Source: an uncultured Collinsella sp.
GTDB lineage: Bacteria; Actinomycetota; Coriobacteriia; Coriobacteriales; Coriobacteriaceae
Assembly (NCBI GenBank): GCA_938036665.1
Contig: CALHWR010000002.1
Coordinates: forward strand, 1-8,788
Length of the DNA stretch: 8,788 nucleotides
Direction of reading: 5' to 3'
Shown: positions 1-6,460 of the stretch, piece after piece
Numbering within the stretch: the first letter of the stretch is position 1
Layout of the letters: every line of letters begins with the position of its first letter
Translations under genes and position numbers: made by a program
Notes under the pieces: generated by a model
Database searches by the model: none
The model's input: only the letters and a program-made list of their open reading frames with translations
What the model was told of the DNA's origin: nothing

Positions 1-442
1 CCTCGCCCGCGGGCATGGGGGTACGTCCTGAAAGCCGCGTGATCACGACCGACTGGCTGATTCCCGGCAGCGTGTATTCCTGGCGAAGCGCCGCCGCGGC
101 TCCGCAAAAGCTCGACACGCCGGGCACCACCTCGTAGTCCACGCCGCGCGCGTCGAGCGCGTCCATCTGCTCCTGGATGGCGCCGTACAGGCACGGGTCG
201 CCCGTGTGCAGGCGCACCACTTCCTCGCCCCGCGCATCTGCCGCGCACATCACGTCGAGCACTTCCTCCAAGGTCATGTGCGCGCTGTCGTAGACGACGC
301 AGGATTCCTTGCACTCGGCGAGCAGCTCGGGATTCACAAGGCTTCCCGCCCAAACGACTACGTCGGCCGCGCGCAGAAGGCGCGCCCCGCGCAGCGTGAT
401 AAGGTCGGCGGCGCCCGAGCCTGCGCCAACGATATGAATCAT
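1..442 (-). CDS. cobM: Cobalt-precorrin-4/precorrin-4 C11-methyltransferase (CbiF/CobM), C-terminus cut by window edge
   Basis: This SAM-dependent methyltransferase of the corrin ring pathway methylates C11 of (cobalt-)precorrin-4 in the cytoplasm. The visible 147 residues start MIHIVGAGSGAADLITLRG, the glycine-rich N-terminal loop of the tetrapyrrole methylase fold. AGSLVNPELL follows at 32-41, the SAM-contact segment RLHTGDPCLYGAIQEQ at 77-92, and PGVSSFCGAAAAL at 107-119, then TLPGISQSVVITRLSGRTP to about 141. Order and spacing match CbiF/CobM specifically, where VPGVSS and TR.GRTP are typical. Family members run to about 250 residues, so roughly 100 C-terminal residues lie off the left edge. 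The start at 442 is preceded on its strand by a purine-rich GGGAAGGGAAGG; an upstream ATG in that leader is out of frame. It is divergent from the riboswitch-controlled cluster, so it does not sit behind the riboswitch seen here. Its presence implies that the organism makes corrin rings itself. Confidence 0.93.
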   Translation of the reverse strand, partial: MIHIVGAGSGAADLITLRGARLLRAADVVVWAGSLVNPELLAECKESCVVYDSAHMTLEEVLDVMCAADARGEEVVRLHTGDPCLYGAIQEQMDALDARGVDYEVVPGVSSFCGAAAALRQEYTLPGISQSVVITRLSGRTPMPAGE

Positions 443-573
443 CCGAGCCTTCCCTTCCCGTTTCTCATCGCAACCGTTTACGCCGCCATTCGCGCAGCGG
501 GCAAAACACGGCGCCTGCGGCAGCAATCGGCGCAAATACGCAGGCAGGAGGCGCAATGCCGCCCGCGCTGGCT

Positions 574-602
574 TTGACACGTTCACAAGTGCCCACTATC
601 AT
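574..602 (+). promoter_or_regulatory. Sigma-70-type promoter for the riboswitch leader and cbiK operon
   Basis: A perfect -35 TTGACA (574-579) is separated by exactly 17 nt from a -10 hexamer TATCAT (597-602). This predicts transcription from about 608-610 and a leader of about 290 nt that contains the whole cobalamin riboswitch. No competing promoter of similar quality is visible between here and 901. The stretch 443-573 upstream holds only the cobM ribosome binding site and a weak possible relict frame on the minus strand. No start site has been mapped; this is consensus matching. Confidence 0.7.
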
Positions 603-639
603 AGTAAAAGTTTCGGCAACGAGCATATGACAATCGGAT

Positions 640-786
640 AAAAGGAAATGACCGGCGCGGCGCCTGCACAGCCCGCGCTGGCTTGCGGAGGGAACCAGGT
701 GGGAATCCTGGGCAAGGGACATTACTGTATAGGACGCGCGGGCGAACCGCCTCGCGCCCCAAGCCAGACTGCTTCGCCTTTTCCTC
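640..786 (+). promoter_or_regulatory. Cobalamin (adenosylcobalamin/B12) riboswitch aptamer
   Basis: The conserved Cobalamin riboswitch strings occur in order. GGGAACCAGGTGGGAATCCT (690-709) matches the GGGAA..GGTG..AA.CC core, and the P3-type stem CCAGG 695-699 pairs with CCTGG 707-711. GGGAC-ATTACTGTAT (716-730) stands where the CCC.CACTGT segment normally lies. The 3' signature AAGCCAGACTGC (761-772) matches the B12 box. CTGGCTT (678-684) is exactly complementary to AAGCCAG (761-767), forming the closing helix. A peripheral hairpin (737-756, GC-rich, AAC loop, one bulged T) fills the space between. The peripheral arms are short, so it resembles the compact subtype. Outer boundaries are uncertain: an outermost helix could use AAAAGG 640-645 with CCTTTT 777-782. 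It controls the cbiK operon in cis; such riboswitches usually repress when corrinoid is plentiful. Confidence 0.85.
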
Positions 787-893
787 ACGGCATCGCCGTG
801 GCGTTAGCTCCTTGTGAACCCCGAGGGGTGCGCTTTTCTTTCGCTTGTGCCGACAAGCAACTGTCGCCGGGGGACCGGCAAACCGAGGAAAGG
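786..893 (+). promoter_or_regulatory. Riboswitch expression platform and cbiK ribosome binding site
   Basis: Between the aptamer and cbiK lie several small hairpins: CACGGC-ATC-GCCGTG (786-800); ACCC-CGAG-GGGT (818-829) followed after 4 nt by TTTTCTTT (834-841), a possible weak intrinsic terminator; GCTTGT-GCCG-ACAAGC (843-858); CGACA-AGCAAC-TGTCG (851-866); and GCCGG-GGGA-CCGGC (866-879). The hairpins at 843-858 and 851-866 share bases and cannot form together. The Shine-Dalgarno GAGGAAAGG (885-893) is 7 nt before the ATG at 901. CCTTTTCCTC (777-786), directly 3' of the aptamer, is complementary to that SD (7 contiguous pairs, then a one-base bulge and 2 more). Both termination and SD masking are possible from sequence alone. 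Confidence 0.5.
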
Positions 894-900
894 AAAAACC

Positions 901-1827
901 ATGTCCGACCAGATGTCACGCCGCGGCTTCATGGGCGCTGCAGCAACCGGAGCCGTCGCGCTCGCCGGAGTCGCGCTCGCGGGCTGCTCCAACACCTCCG
1001 CGAGTTCCGAAAAATCTAGTGAAAAGGAGAAGGCCGCGAAGCCGGTCATCCTCGTCACGAGCTTCGGCACGAGCTACAACGACTCGCGCCACATCACCAT
1101 CGGCGCCATCGAAGACGCTATCCGCGAGAAGTACTGGCAGGACTACGACATCCGCCGCGCCTTCACCGCGCAGATCATCATCGACAAGCTGAAGAAGCGC
1201 GACGGCATCACGATCGACAACATGACCGAGGCGCTTGACCGCTGCGTGGAAGACGGCGTGAAGGAAATCGTCGTGCAGCCGACGCATCTCATGGCTGGCC
1301 TGGAATACGCCGACGTGAAAGACGAGCTCGACAAGTACGCCGACAAGTTCGACAAGATCTCGCTCGGCGACCCGCTGCTCACCTCCGACGACGACTACAA
1401 AAAGGTGGCCGCAGCCATTAAGGAGAACATGGCGTCCTTCGACGACGGCGAGACGGCGCTGTGCCTCATGGGCCACGGCACCGAAGCCGATTCCAACGCC
1501 GACTATGCCAAGATGCAGGAAGTGTTCAAGAACGAGGGTTTGACGCAGTTCTTCGTCGGCACCGTCGAGGCTGAACCGACCTGCGAGGATGTTATCGCCG
1601 CCGCGAGCGCCGCAGGCTACAAGAAGGCCGTGCTCGCGCCGTTCATGGTGGTCGCGGGCGACCACGCGAACAACGACATGGCAGACGAGACCGACCCCGA
1701 CAGCTGGGCTGCGAAGTTCGTGGCCGCCGGCTTCGAAGTGACGTGCCTGCTCCAGGGTCTGGGACAGAACGTCGCGGTCGACGACATCTACGTCTCGCAC
1801 GTGGACGACGCCATCGCCAAGCTGTAA
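901..1827 (+). CDS. cbiK: Extracytoplasmic lipoprotein cobaltochelatase of the CbiK type
   Basis: CbiK inserts Co2+ into sirohydrochlorin/factor II in the anaerobic cobalamin pathway. This 308-residue version has a secretion signal: SRRGFMG at 6-12 resembles a twin-arginine motif, a hydrophobic stretch follows, and lipobox LAGC places the lipidated Cys at 29. A charged linker (Ser/Lys/Glu, 31-47) leads into the chelatase fold from PVILVTSFGTSYNDSR (48-63). Candidate metal/catalytic residues are H129 in QPTHL, E135 in GLEY, H192 in LMGHGTE and H255 in PFMVVAGDHANNDM; the last two correspond to the paired histidines of CbiK. The region after GHGTE reads ADSNADY, where many relatives carry a further His. 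A longer reading frame exists upstream, but the ATG at 901 has the good SD and yields a proper signal peptide. It is the first gene after the B12 riboswitch and precedes an ABC importer, so it probably acts outside the membrane on an imported tetrapyrrole or metal. Activity on haem cannot be excluded. Confidence 0.9.
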   Translation: MSDQMSRRGFMGAAATGAVALAGVALAGCSNTSASSEKSSEKEKAAKPVILVTSFGTSYNDSRHITIGAIEDAIREKYWQDYDIRRAFTAQIIIDKLKKRDGITIDNMTEALDRCVEDGVKEIVVQPTHLMAGLEYADVKDELDKYADKFDKISLGDPLLTSDDDYKKVAAAIKENMASFDDGETALCLMGHGTEADSNADYAKMQEVFKNEGLTQFFVGTVEAEPTCEDVIAAASAAGYKKAVLAPFMVVAGDHANNDMADETDPDSWAAKFVAAGFEVTCLLQGLGQNVAVDDIYVSHVDDAIAKL

Positions 1828-1836
1828 ACTCGCCGC

Positions 1837-1949
1837 GCACGGGGGCGCCGGTCGCGTCCCCGTGCAACGGGCATGCGCCTTTCCCCGACTGACGACGCAT
1901 GCCCGTTGCATTCGCATCCCGACCGCCCACCGCACGGCACGGGCGGTCG
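1837..1949 (+). other. Three tandem intercistronic hairpins between cbiK and the importer genes
   Basis: This 147-nt gap holds three strong inverted repeats. Hairpin 1 pairs GCACGGGG 1837-1844 with CCCCGTGC 1858-1865 and extends inward through a G-T pair and CGC/GCG (1846-1848 with 1854-1856) to a 5-nt loop. Hairpin 2 pairs TGCAACGGGCATGCG 1863-1877 with CGCATGCCCGTTGCA 1896-1910, a perfect 15-bp stem with an 18-nt loop. Hairpin 3 pairs CGACCGCCC 1920-1928 with GGGCGGTCG 1941-1949, 9 bp. Hairpins 1 and 2 share 1863-1865. No run of T follows any of them, so a standard rho-independent terminator is unlikely. Plausible roles are mRNA processing or stabilisation that sets cbiK level apart from the downstream genes, partial attenuation, or a protein-binding operator (hairpin 2). 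Confidence 0.7.
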
Positions 1950-1973
1950 AAGCGATTGAAAGGAACCCCCTCC

Positions 1974-2507
1974 ATGTTGAAGAAAACCCTCGTCTTCGCC
2001 CTGTCGGCGGCGCTTTGCGCATTCTCGCTCGCCGGCTGCGCCGGAAATTCAATCGACAGCGCAAAGGCAAGCGATGCCGATTCCCAGGAAAAGACCGAAC
2101 AGGCGGCCGATGCGCCCGCGGGCGCAAGCGCTGCCCCCATCACCGCCGACAAGGTGGCCGACGGCACCTATCCAATCACCGTAGATTCCAGCTCGAACAT
2201 GTTCAGGATCGTGGACGCCCAGCTCATCGTGGAAAACGGCTCCATGCACTGCGTGATGACGCTTTCCGGCACGGGCTACGGCAAGCTCTTCATGGGCACG
2301 GGCGACGAGGCTGCCGCCGCGAGCGAGGCCGACTTCATCCCCTATGTGGAAAACGCGGAAGGCAAGTACACCTACGACGTGCCCGTTGATGCGCTCGACG
2401 AGGACACCGCCTGTGCCGCGTGGAGTATTAGAAAAGAGCAGTGGTACGACCGCACACTTGTGTTCGAATCCGCCGGCGTCGATCTGCGCGCCGACGCACT
2501 GAAGTAA
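1974..2507 (+). CDS. Small lipoprotein, putative tetrapyrrole/metal-binding partner of the importer
   Basis: The product is 177 residues. MLKKTLVFALSAALC begins a signal peptide ending in lipobox LAGC, so Cys22 should be lipidated and the protein anchored on the outer face. A low-complexity Asp/Ser/Ala/Glu linker (23-57) leads to one compact domain, about 58-177, beginning KVADGTYPITV and predicted beta-rich. Recognisable stretches are GKLFMGTGDEAAAASEADF at 103-121, FIPYVENAEGKYTYDVPV at 121-138 and SIRKEQWYDRTLVF at 151-164. I recall this type of domain in lipoproteins beside haem or cobalt ABC importers of Coriobacteria and Clostridia, and the overall build is reminiscent of NEAT-like haem-binding domains, but I see no firm ligand signature. 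SD AAAGGA (1959-1964) lies 9 nt before the ATG. It is separated from the next gene by only 4 nt, which places it in the importer operon. Function is inferred mainly from context. Confidence 0.8.
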   Translation: MLKKTLVFALSAALCAFSLAGCAGNSIDSAKASDADSQEKTEQAADAPAGASAAPITADKVADGTYPITVDSSSNMFRIVDAQLIVENGSMHCVMTLSGTGYGKLFMGTGDEAAAASEADFIPYVENAEGKYTYDVPVDALDEDTACAAWSIRKEQWYDRTLVFESAGVDLRADALK

Positions 2508-2511
2508 CGCC

Positions 2512-4083
2512 ATGCGGTCGATTCTTCCCAAGGGGGAAAACAGGAAGCTCCACAGCATCGCGGCGCGCGCGATCGCCTGCGTTCTCGTCGCCCTGCTCGC
2601 GCTTCCCTTCGCGGGGTGCAGTGCGAGCCCGAACGCGACCGGTGGCACGGCGGGCTCTCAGGAATACACGGTGAGCGTCTCGCTTTCCGGCGGGTCAGGG
2701 CGCGCAAGCATCGCCTCACCCACCACAATTGTGAAGGATGGCGACACCTACACCGCGACCATCACCTGGTCGAGTTCGAACTACGACAAGATGACCGTCG
2801 ACGGCGTGGACTACGCGCCCGTAAACGACGGCGGCAACTCCACGTTCGAGATACCCGTCACGCTCGACGAGGACATCGCCGTGTCGGCCGAGACCGTCGC
2901 CATGTCGACGCCGCACACCATCGACTACACGCTCCACTTCGACTCATCCACCATGAAGGAGAAATCGGGCGACGATGCAAGCGGCGGCTCCCCTGCGGGA
3001 ACGGCTTCAAGCGCCGCGGCCGACTTCCACAACGCCGATTTGGGCTGCGGCTGGGAGCCGACGGGAGCGCTTCAGCTTGAATACGCCGAGCACTTCACTG
3101 TCGACGAGTTCGAAGGCGGCCTGCGGCTTATCTGCGTTTCGAATGGGGAGCGTTTCCTCGTGGTGCCGCAAGATGCGAAGGTACCTGATGGGTTGAGCTC
3201 CGACATCGCGGTCATAAGGCGCCCCGCCGACAAGGTGTACCTCGTGTCGTCGGCGACGATGTGCCTGGTCGACGCGCTCGATGCGAACGACAATATCATC
3301 ATGTCGGGCACGAAGGCCGACGATTGCTCGGTCGCAGGCTTCAAAAGCGCGCTCGAAAGTGGGGCGATCGCCTACGGCGGCAAGTACAGCGCGCCCGACT
3401 ACGAGCGAATATCGGCCTCGGGCTGCACGCTCGCCATCGAGAACACCATGATCAACCACACGCCCGATGTGAAGGAAAAGCTGCAGAAGCTCGGGCTCGT
3501 CTTGCTCACCGAACAGTCGTCGAGCGAGCCCGAAGCACTCGGGCGCGTCGAGTGGATTAAGCTTTTCGGCGTCCTGTTCGACAAGGAAGACGAGGCCGCG
3601 CACCTGTTCAACGAGCAGAAGGCCCGCGTCGAGCAAACGTCGGGGCTCGCGTCGTCAGGTAAAACCGTGGCGTATTTCTACATTAACTCGAACGGGGCCG
3701 CCGTCACGCGGCGGGCGGGCGACTACGTGGCGCAGATGATCGAGCTTGCAGGCGGCAGCTATGCGCTCGATGACGCGCAGACGGCGTCGACGTCAGGTTC
3801 GTCAGTAACGCTCGAAATGGAGCGCTTCTACGCGACGGCGAAGGATGCCGACATCATCGTCTACAACGGCACCATCGACGAATCGGTTGCCACCTTGAAC
3901 GACTTCGTAGGCAAAAACGCGCTATTGTCGCAGTTCAAAGCCGTGAAGAACGGCAACGTCTGGGTCACAAGCGCCGACATGTACCAGCAGATGACTTCTA
4001 CCGCCGACATTATCGACGAGCTGCACGGGGCGTTCAGCGGCGATGACACGAGCGACTTCCATTATCTGAGGAAGCTCGGCTAG
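2512..4083 (+). CDS. ABC importer substrate-binding lipoprotein with extra N-terminal beta-rich domain
   Basis: The 523-residue product has a basic start, a hydrophobic segment (16-33) and lipobox FAGC with Cys36. Two domains follow. The first, about 51-145, starts EYTVSVSLSGGSGRASI and includes ITWSSSNYDKMTVDG (84-98), the NSTFEIPV strand (109-116) and AMSTPHTIDYTLHF (130-143). It resembles a domain I recall fused to or beside Fe/Co transport proteins in Clostridia and Coriobacteria. A Gly/Ser/Ala-rich linker spans about 150-170. Residues about 185-520 fit a TroA/BtuF-like (Peripla_BP_2) binding protein: lobe 1 with DIAVIRRPADKVYLVSS (231-247), connecting helix about 350-378, and lobe 2 with ADIIVYNG (446-453) and AVKNGNVWVTSADMYQ (477-492). 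Typical BtuF-like proteins are about 280-350 residues, so the extra length is the N-terminal domain. SD is weak (GAAG before the previous stop), suggesting translational coupling. The ligand is probably a corrinoid or haem-type tetrapyrrole, or a cobalt complex; the sequence does not decide. Confidence 0.88.
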   Translation: MRSILPKGENRKLHSIAARAIACVLVALLALPFAGCSASPNATGGTAGSQEYTVSVSLSGGSGRASIASPTTIVKDGDTYTATITWSSSNYDKMTVDGVDYAPVNDGGNSTFEIPVTLDEDIAVSAETVAMSTPHTIDYTLHFDSSTMKEKSGDDASGGSPAGTASSAAADFHNADLGCGWEPTGALQLEYAEHFTVDEFEGGLRLICVSNGERFLVVPQDAKVPDGLSSDIAVIRRPADKVYLVSSATMCLVDALDANDNIIMSGTKADDCSVAGFKSALESGAIAYGGKYSAPDYERISASGCTLAIENTMINHTPDVKEKLQKLGLVLLTEQSSSEPEALGRVEWIKLFGVLFDKEDEAAHLFNEQKARVEQTSGLASSGKTVAYFYINSNGAAVTRRAGDYVAQMIELAGGSYALDDAQTASTSGSSVTLEMERFYATAKDADIIVYNGTIDESVATLNDFVGKNALLSQFKAVKNGNVWVTSADMYQQMTSTADIIDELHGAFSGDDTSDFHYLRKLG

Positions 4084-4087
4084 CACC

Positions 4088-5128
4088 ATGAGAAGCCGAC
4101 TTTCCATGGCATACGACGAATCGGGGCGCGCCGCGCGGTGTCGCGTCGTGACGGCGCTGCTCGCTGTTGCCCTCATCGTGCTCATCGGGACCAACCTGTG
4201 CATCGGGAGCGTGCTCGTGCCCGCAGACCACATCCCCGGCATCCTTTCGGGCGGCGCGGCCAATTCCATGGAAAGCCAGGTCATCTGGGAGATTCGACTG
4301 CCGCGCGTACTTTCAGCCGTGCTTCTCGGCGGGGCACTTTCGCTCTCCGGGTTCCTGCTGCAGACGTTTTTCAACAACCCCATCGCCGACCCGTTCATCT
4401 TGGGCGTCTCCTCGGGCGCAAAGTTCGTCGTCGCGCTTACGATGATCGTACTTCTGGGCGCAAACCAGGCCATGTCCTCGCCGGCCATGGTGGCCGCAGC
4501 GTTTCTGGGCTCGCTTATCACCATCGGTTTCGTGCTCCTCATTGCACGGCGCATAAGTTCCATGGCCATGCTCATCGTGGCGGGCGTCATGGTGGGATAC
4601 ATCTGCTCGGCGGCGACGAACTTCCTCATCGCCTTCGCCGACGACCAGTCCATCGTGAACCTGCACAACTGGTCTTTGGGTAGCTTCTCGGGTTCGAGCT
4701 GGGACGACGTCGCGGTCATCACGGTCGTGGTGATCACCGTAAGCGCATGCGTATTCGCGATATCGAAGCCCCTTTCCGCCTTCCAGCTGGGAGAAGCCTA
4801 CGCGAAAAGCGTCGGCGTGAACGTCGCACGCTTCCGCGTGGCGCTCGTCCTTCTAGCGAGCATGCTCTCCGCCTGCGTGACCGCGTTCGCTGGTCCGGTG
4901 TCGTTCGTAGGCATTGCGGTTCCGCATCTCGTGAAGTCGGTGCTAAAGTCGTCGAAGCCCATCCGCGTGATTCCTGCGTGCTTCTTGGGAGGCGCCATCT
5001 TCTGCGCGGGCTGCGATTTGATCGCGCGCACACTGTTCTCTCCTGTCGAACTTTCCATCAGCGCCGTCACCGCCATCTTCGGCGCGCCGGTGGTTATCGC
5101 GCTCATGTTGAAGAAGCGGGTGAGGTAG
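4088..5128 (+). CDS. FecCD/BtuC-family ABC importer permease
   Basis: This is the integral membrane subunit of a type II importer, the class that moves vitamin B12, haem and iron-siderophores. It has 346 residues, close to the usual 330-350. The first membrane segment is at about 20-42. The family block runs IRLPRVLSAVLLGGALSLSG (69-88), then FNNPIADPFILGVSSGA (95-111). Further segments lie at about 113-125, 133-153, 158-183, 205-226 and 250-268. LGEAYAKSVGVNVARFR (234-250) is the cytoplasmic helix region that contacts the ATPase. GPVSFVGIAVPHLVK (269-283) corresponds to the conserved G.I.F.GL..PH motif, and IARTLFSPVELSISAVTAIF (312-331) with the GAPVVIALML end (332-341) is typical of the C-terminus. 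It starts 4 nt after the binding-protein stop and its stop abuts the ATPase start. A second Met at codon 7 is an alternative start, but neither has a good SD. Family assignment is secure; substrate is inferred from the riboswitch and cbiK. Confidence 0.94.
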   Translation: MRSRLSMAYDESGRAARCRVVTALLAVALIVLIGTNLCIGSVLVPADHIPGILSGGAANSMESQVIWEIRLPRVLSAVLLGGALSLSGFLLQTFFNNPIADPFILGVSSGAKFVVALTMIVLLGANQAMSSPAMVAAAFLGSLITIGFVLLIARRISSMAMLIVAGVMVGYICSAATNFLIAFADDQSIVNLHNWSLGSFSGSSWDDVAVITVVVITVSACVFAISKPLSAFQLGEAYAKSVGVNVARFRVALVLLASMLSACVTAFAGPVSFVGIAVPHLVKSVLKSSKPIRVIPACFLGGAIFCAGCDLIARTLFSPVELSISAVTAIFGAPVVIALMLKKRVR

Positions 5129-6436
5129 ATGGGGGAATTCGCGCCGCGGCCCAAAACGCTCGGAGGGGACATTCCATGCTTAGACAGTCCTGAGCTCGCA
5201 CGAAAGCGCCAGAAGGCACGTGCGGAACTGCGCGAGGAACGCCTCCTCCGAGCGGAGCCGAACCTCGAAACTCCGGTCGAAACGCAGGCTGACGGAGCGC
5301 CGCTTTTCCGCATAAGCGACCTGTCGGCGGGCTACGACAAGAAGGTCGTAGTCGAAGGCGTCGATCTGGAGGTTCGCCCGGGCGATGTCGTGGCGCTCAT
5401 CGGGCCGAACGGCTCGGGCAAGTCGACCATCTTGAAAACCATCACACGCCATCTGGCACCGCTTGCCGGCGCGGTCGAGCTCGACGGGCGGGAGATTTCC
5501 CGATGGAAGACGGCGGAGTTCGCAAGGAACCTTGCCGTTATGCTGACAGATCGCCCCCGGACCGAGCTCCTCACCTGCCGCGATATCGTAGAGGCGGGAA
5601 GACATCCCTACACCGGGCGAATGGGTGCACTCTCGCCTAACGACCATAGTCGGGTCGACGAGGCCATGAAAACCGCACATATGGAAGAGCTCGCCGAGTG
5701 CGACTTCATGCAGATAAGCGATGGGCAACGCCAGCGCGTCATGCTCGCACGCGCCATCGCACAGGATCCGCGTGTGCTCGTGCTCGACGAGCCCACGTCG
5801 TATCTCGATATCCGCTACCAGATCGACCTGCTGCGAATACTTCGCCACCTTGCGAAATCGCGGAATGTGGCTGTCATCATGTCCATCCACGAACTCGAGC
5901 TCGCGCAGAAAAGCGCCGACAAGGTGATTTGCGTGAAGGACGGCCGGGTCTTCCGCGCCGGCGCACCCGAGGACATATTCACGCGCGAGACGATTGGCGA
6001 GCTCTACGGCCTTCAACATGGCACCTTCAACGAGCGCTTCGGCAGCGTGGAAATTGGACGCCCGCACGGCGATGCGCACACGTTCGTCATCGCCGGCGCA
6101 GGTACGGGGTCGGCTGTGTTTCGCCAGCTCATCCGGCAGGGCAAGGCGTTCTACGCGGGCGTTCTGCACGAAGGGGACATCGACTGCGAGCTTGCGCGCG
6201 ACCTAGCGGCGGAATGCGTGGCCGAGCGCGCCTTCGAGCCGATCGGGGATAAAACCATAGCCCGCGCCAAAGAGCTCCTCGTCCACTGCGCGCGTCTTAT
6301 CGTGTGCCCCGCCGCCTTCGGCACCATAAACGCCCGCAACGTAGAGCTCGTCGAGTTCGCACGATCGCATGGTATCGAGGTCATGCAAGCGTGCGAAGGC
6401 GCATCGGAGGATTCCCAATTGGAGTGGGAAGGATAA
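5129..6436 (+). CDS. ABC importer ATPase (BtuD/FecE-like) with additional C-terminal domain
   Basis: The 435-residue nucleotide-binding subunit drives the permease encoded immediately upstream (its ATG directly follows that stop). An unusual charged N-terminal extension (about 1-55) precedes the ABC core. Walker A GPNGSGKST is at 92-100, the signature ISDGQRQR at 196-203, Walker B VLVLDEP at 216-222 with catalytic Glu221, the D-loop SYLD at 224-227, and switch His254 in SIHE. At the usual Q-loop Gln, the sequence reads AVMLTDRPRTELLT, so Asp141 appears to replace Gln; I recall other residues here in this subfamily. The core ends near 300. Residues about 305-430 form a second domain with a glycine-rich FVIAGAGTGSAVFRQLI (319-335), LHEGDID (346-352), AFEPIGDKTIARA (368-380) and a second strand-turn VCPAAFGTINARN (392-404). 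It looks Rossmann-like and is absent from normal 250-260-residue BtuD. A regulatory or ligand-sensing role is inference. TGAGG (5121-5125) is a close SD. Confidence 0.93.
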   Translation: MGEFAPRPKTLGGDIPCLDSPELARKRQKARAELREERLLRAEPNLETPVETQADGAPLFRISDLSAGYDKKVVVEGVDLEVRPGDVVALIGPNGSGKSTILKTITRHLAPLAGAVELDGREISRWKTAEFARNLAVMLTDRPRTELLTCRDIVEAGRHPYTGRMGALSPNDHSRVDEAMKTAHMEELAECDFMQISDGQRQRVMLARAIAQDPRVLVLDEPTSYLDIRYQIDLLRILRHLAKSRNVAVIMSIHELELAQKSADKVICVKDGRVFRAGAPEDIFTRETIGELYGLQHGTFNERFGSVEIGRPHGDAHTFVIAGAGTGSAVFRQLIRQGKAFYAGVLHEGDIDCELARDLAAECVAERAFEPIGDKTIARAKELLVHCARLIVCPAAFGTINARNVELVEFARSHGIEVMQACEGASEDSQLEWEG

Positions 6437-6460
6437 ACTGGACTTTCTTTTAAGGATCCT

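Noticed and set aside
916..2127. A 403-codon open frame on the minus strand across cbiK
   Set aside because: It mirrors the GC-rich third positions of cbiK, is rich in Arg/Val/His, has no motif or SD, and runs through the intercistronic hairpins.
5180..6169. A 329-codon minus-strand frame across the ATPase
   Set aside because: Antisense shadow of a gene with complete ABC motifs; no recognisable domain of its own.
6412..6451. Terminator for the importer operon (TTCCCA/TGGGAA hairpin, then TTTCTTTT)
   Set aside because: The T-rich run begins 13 nt after the stem and the stem is only 6 bp within the coding sequence, so it does not fit a rho-independent terminator.
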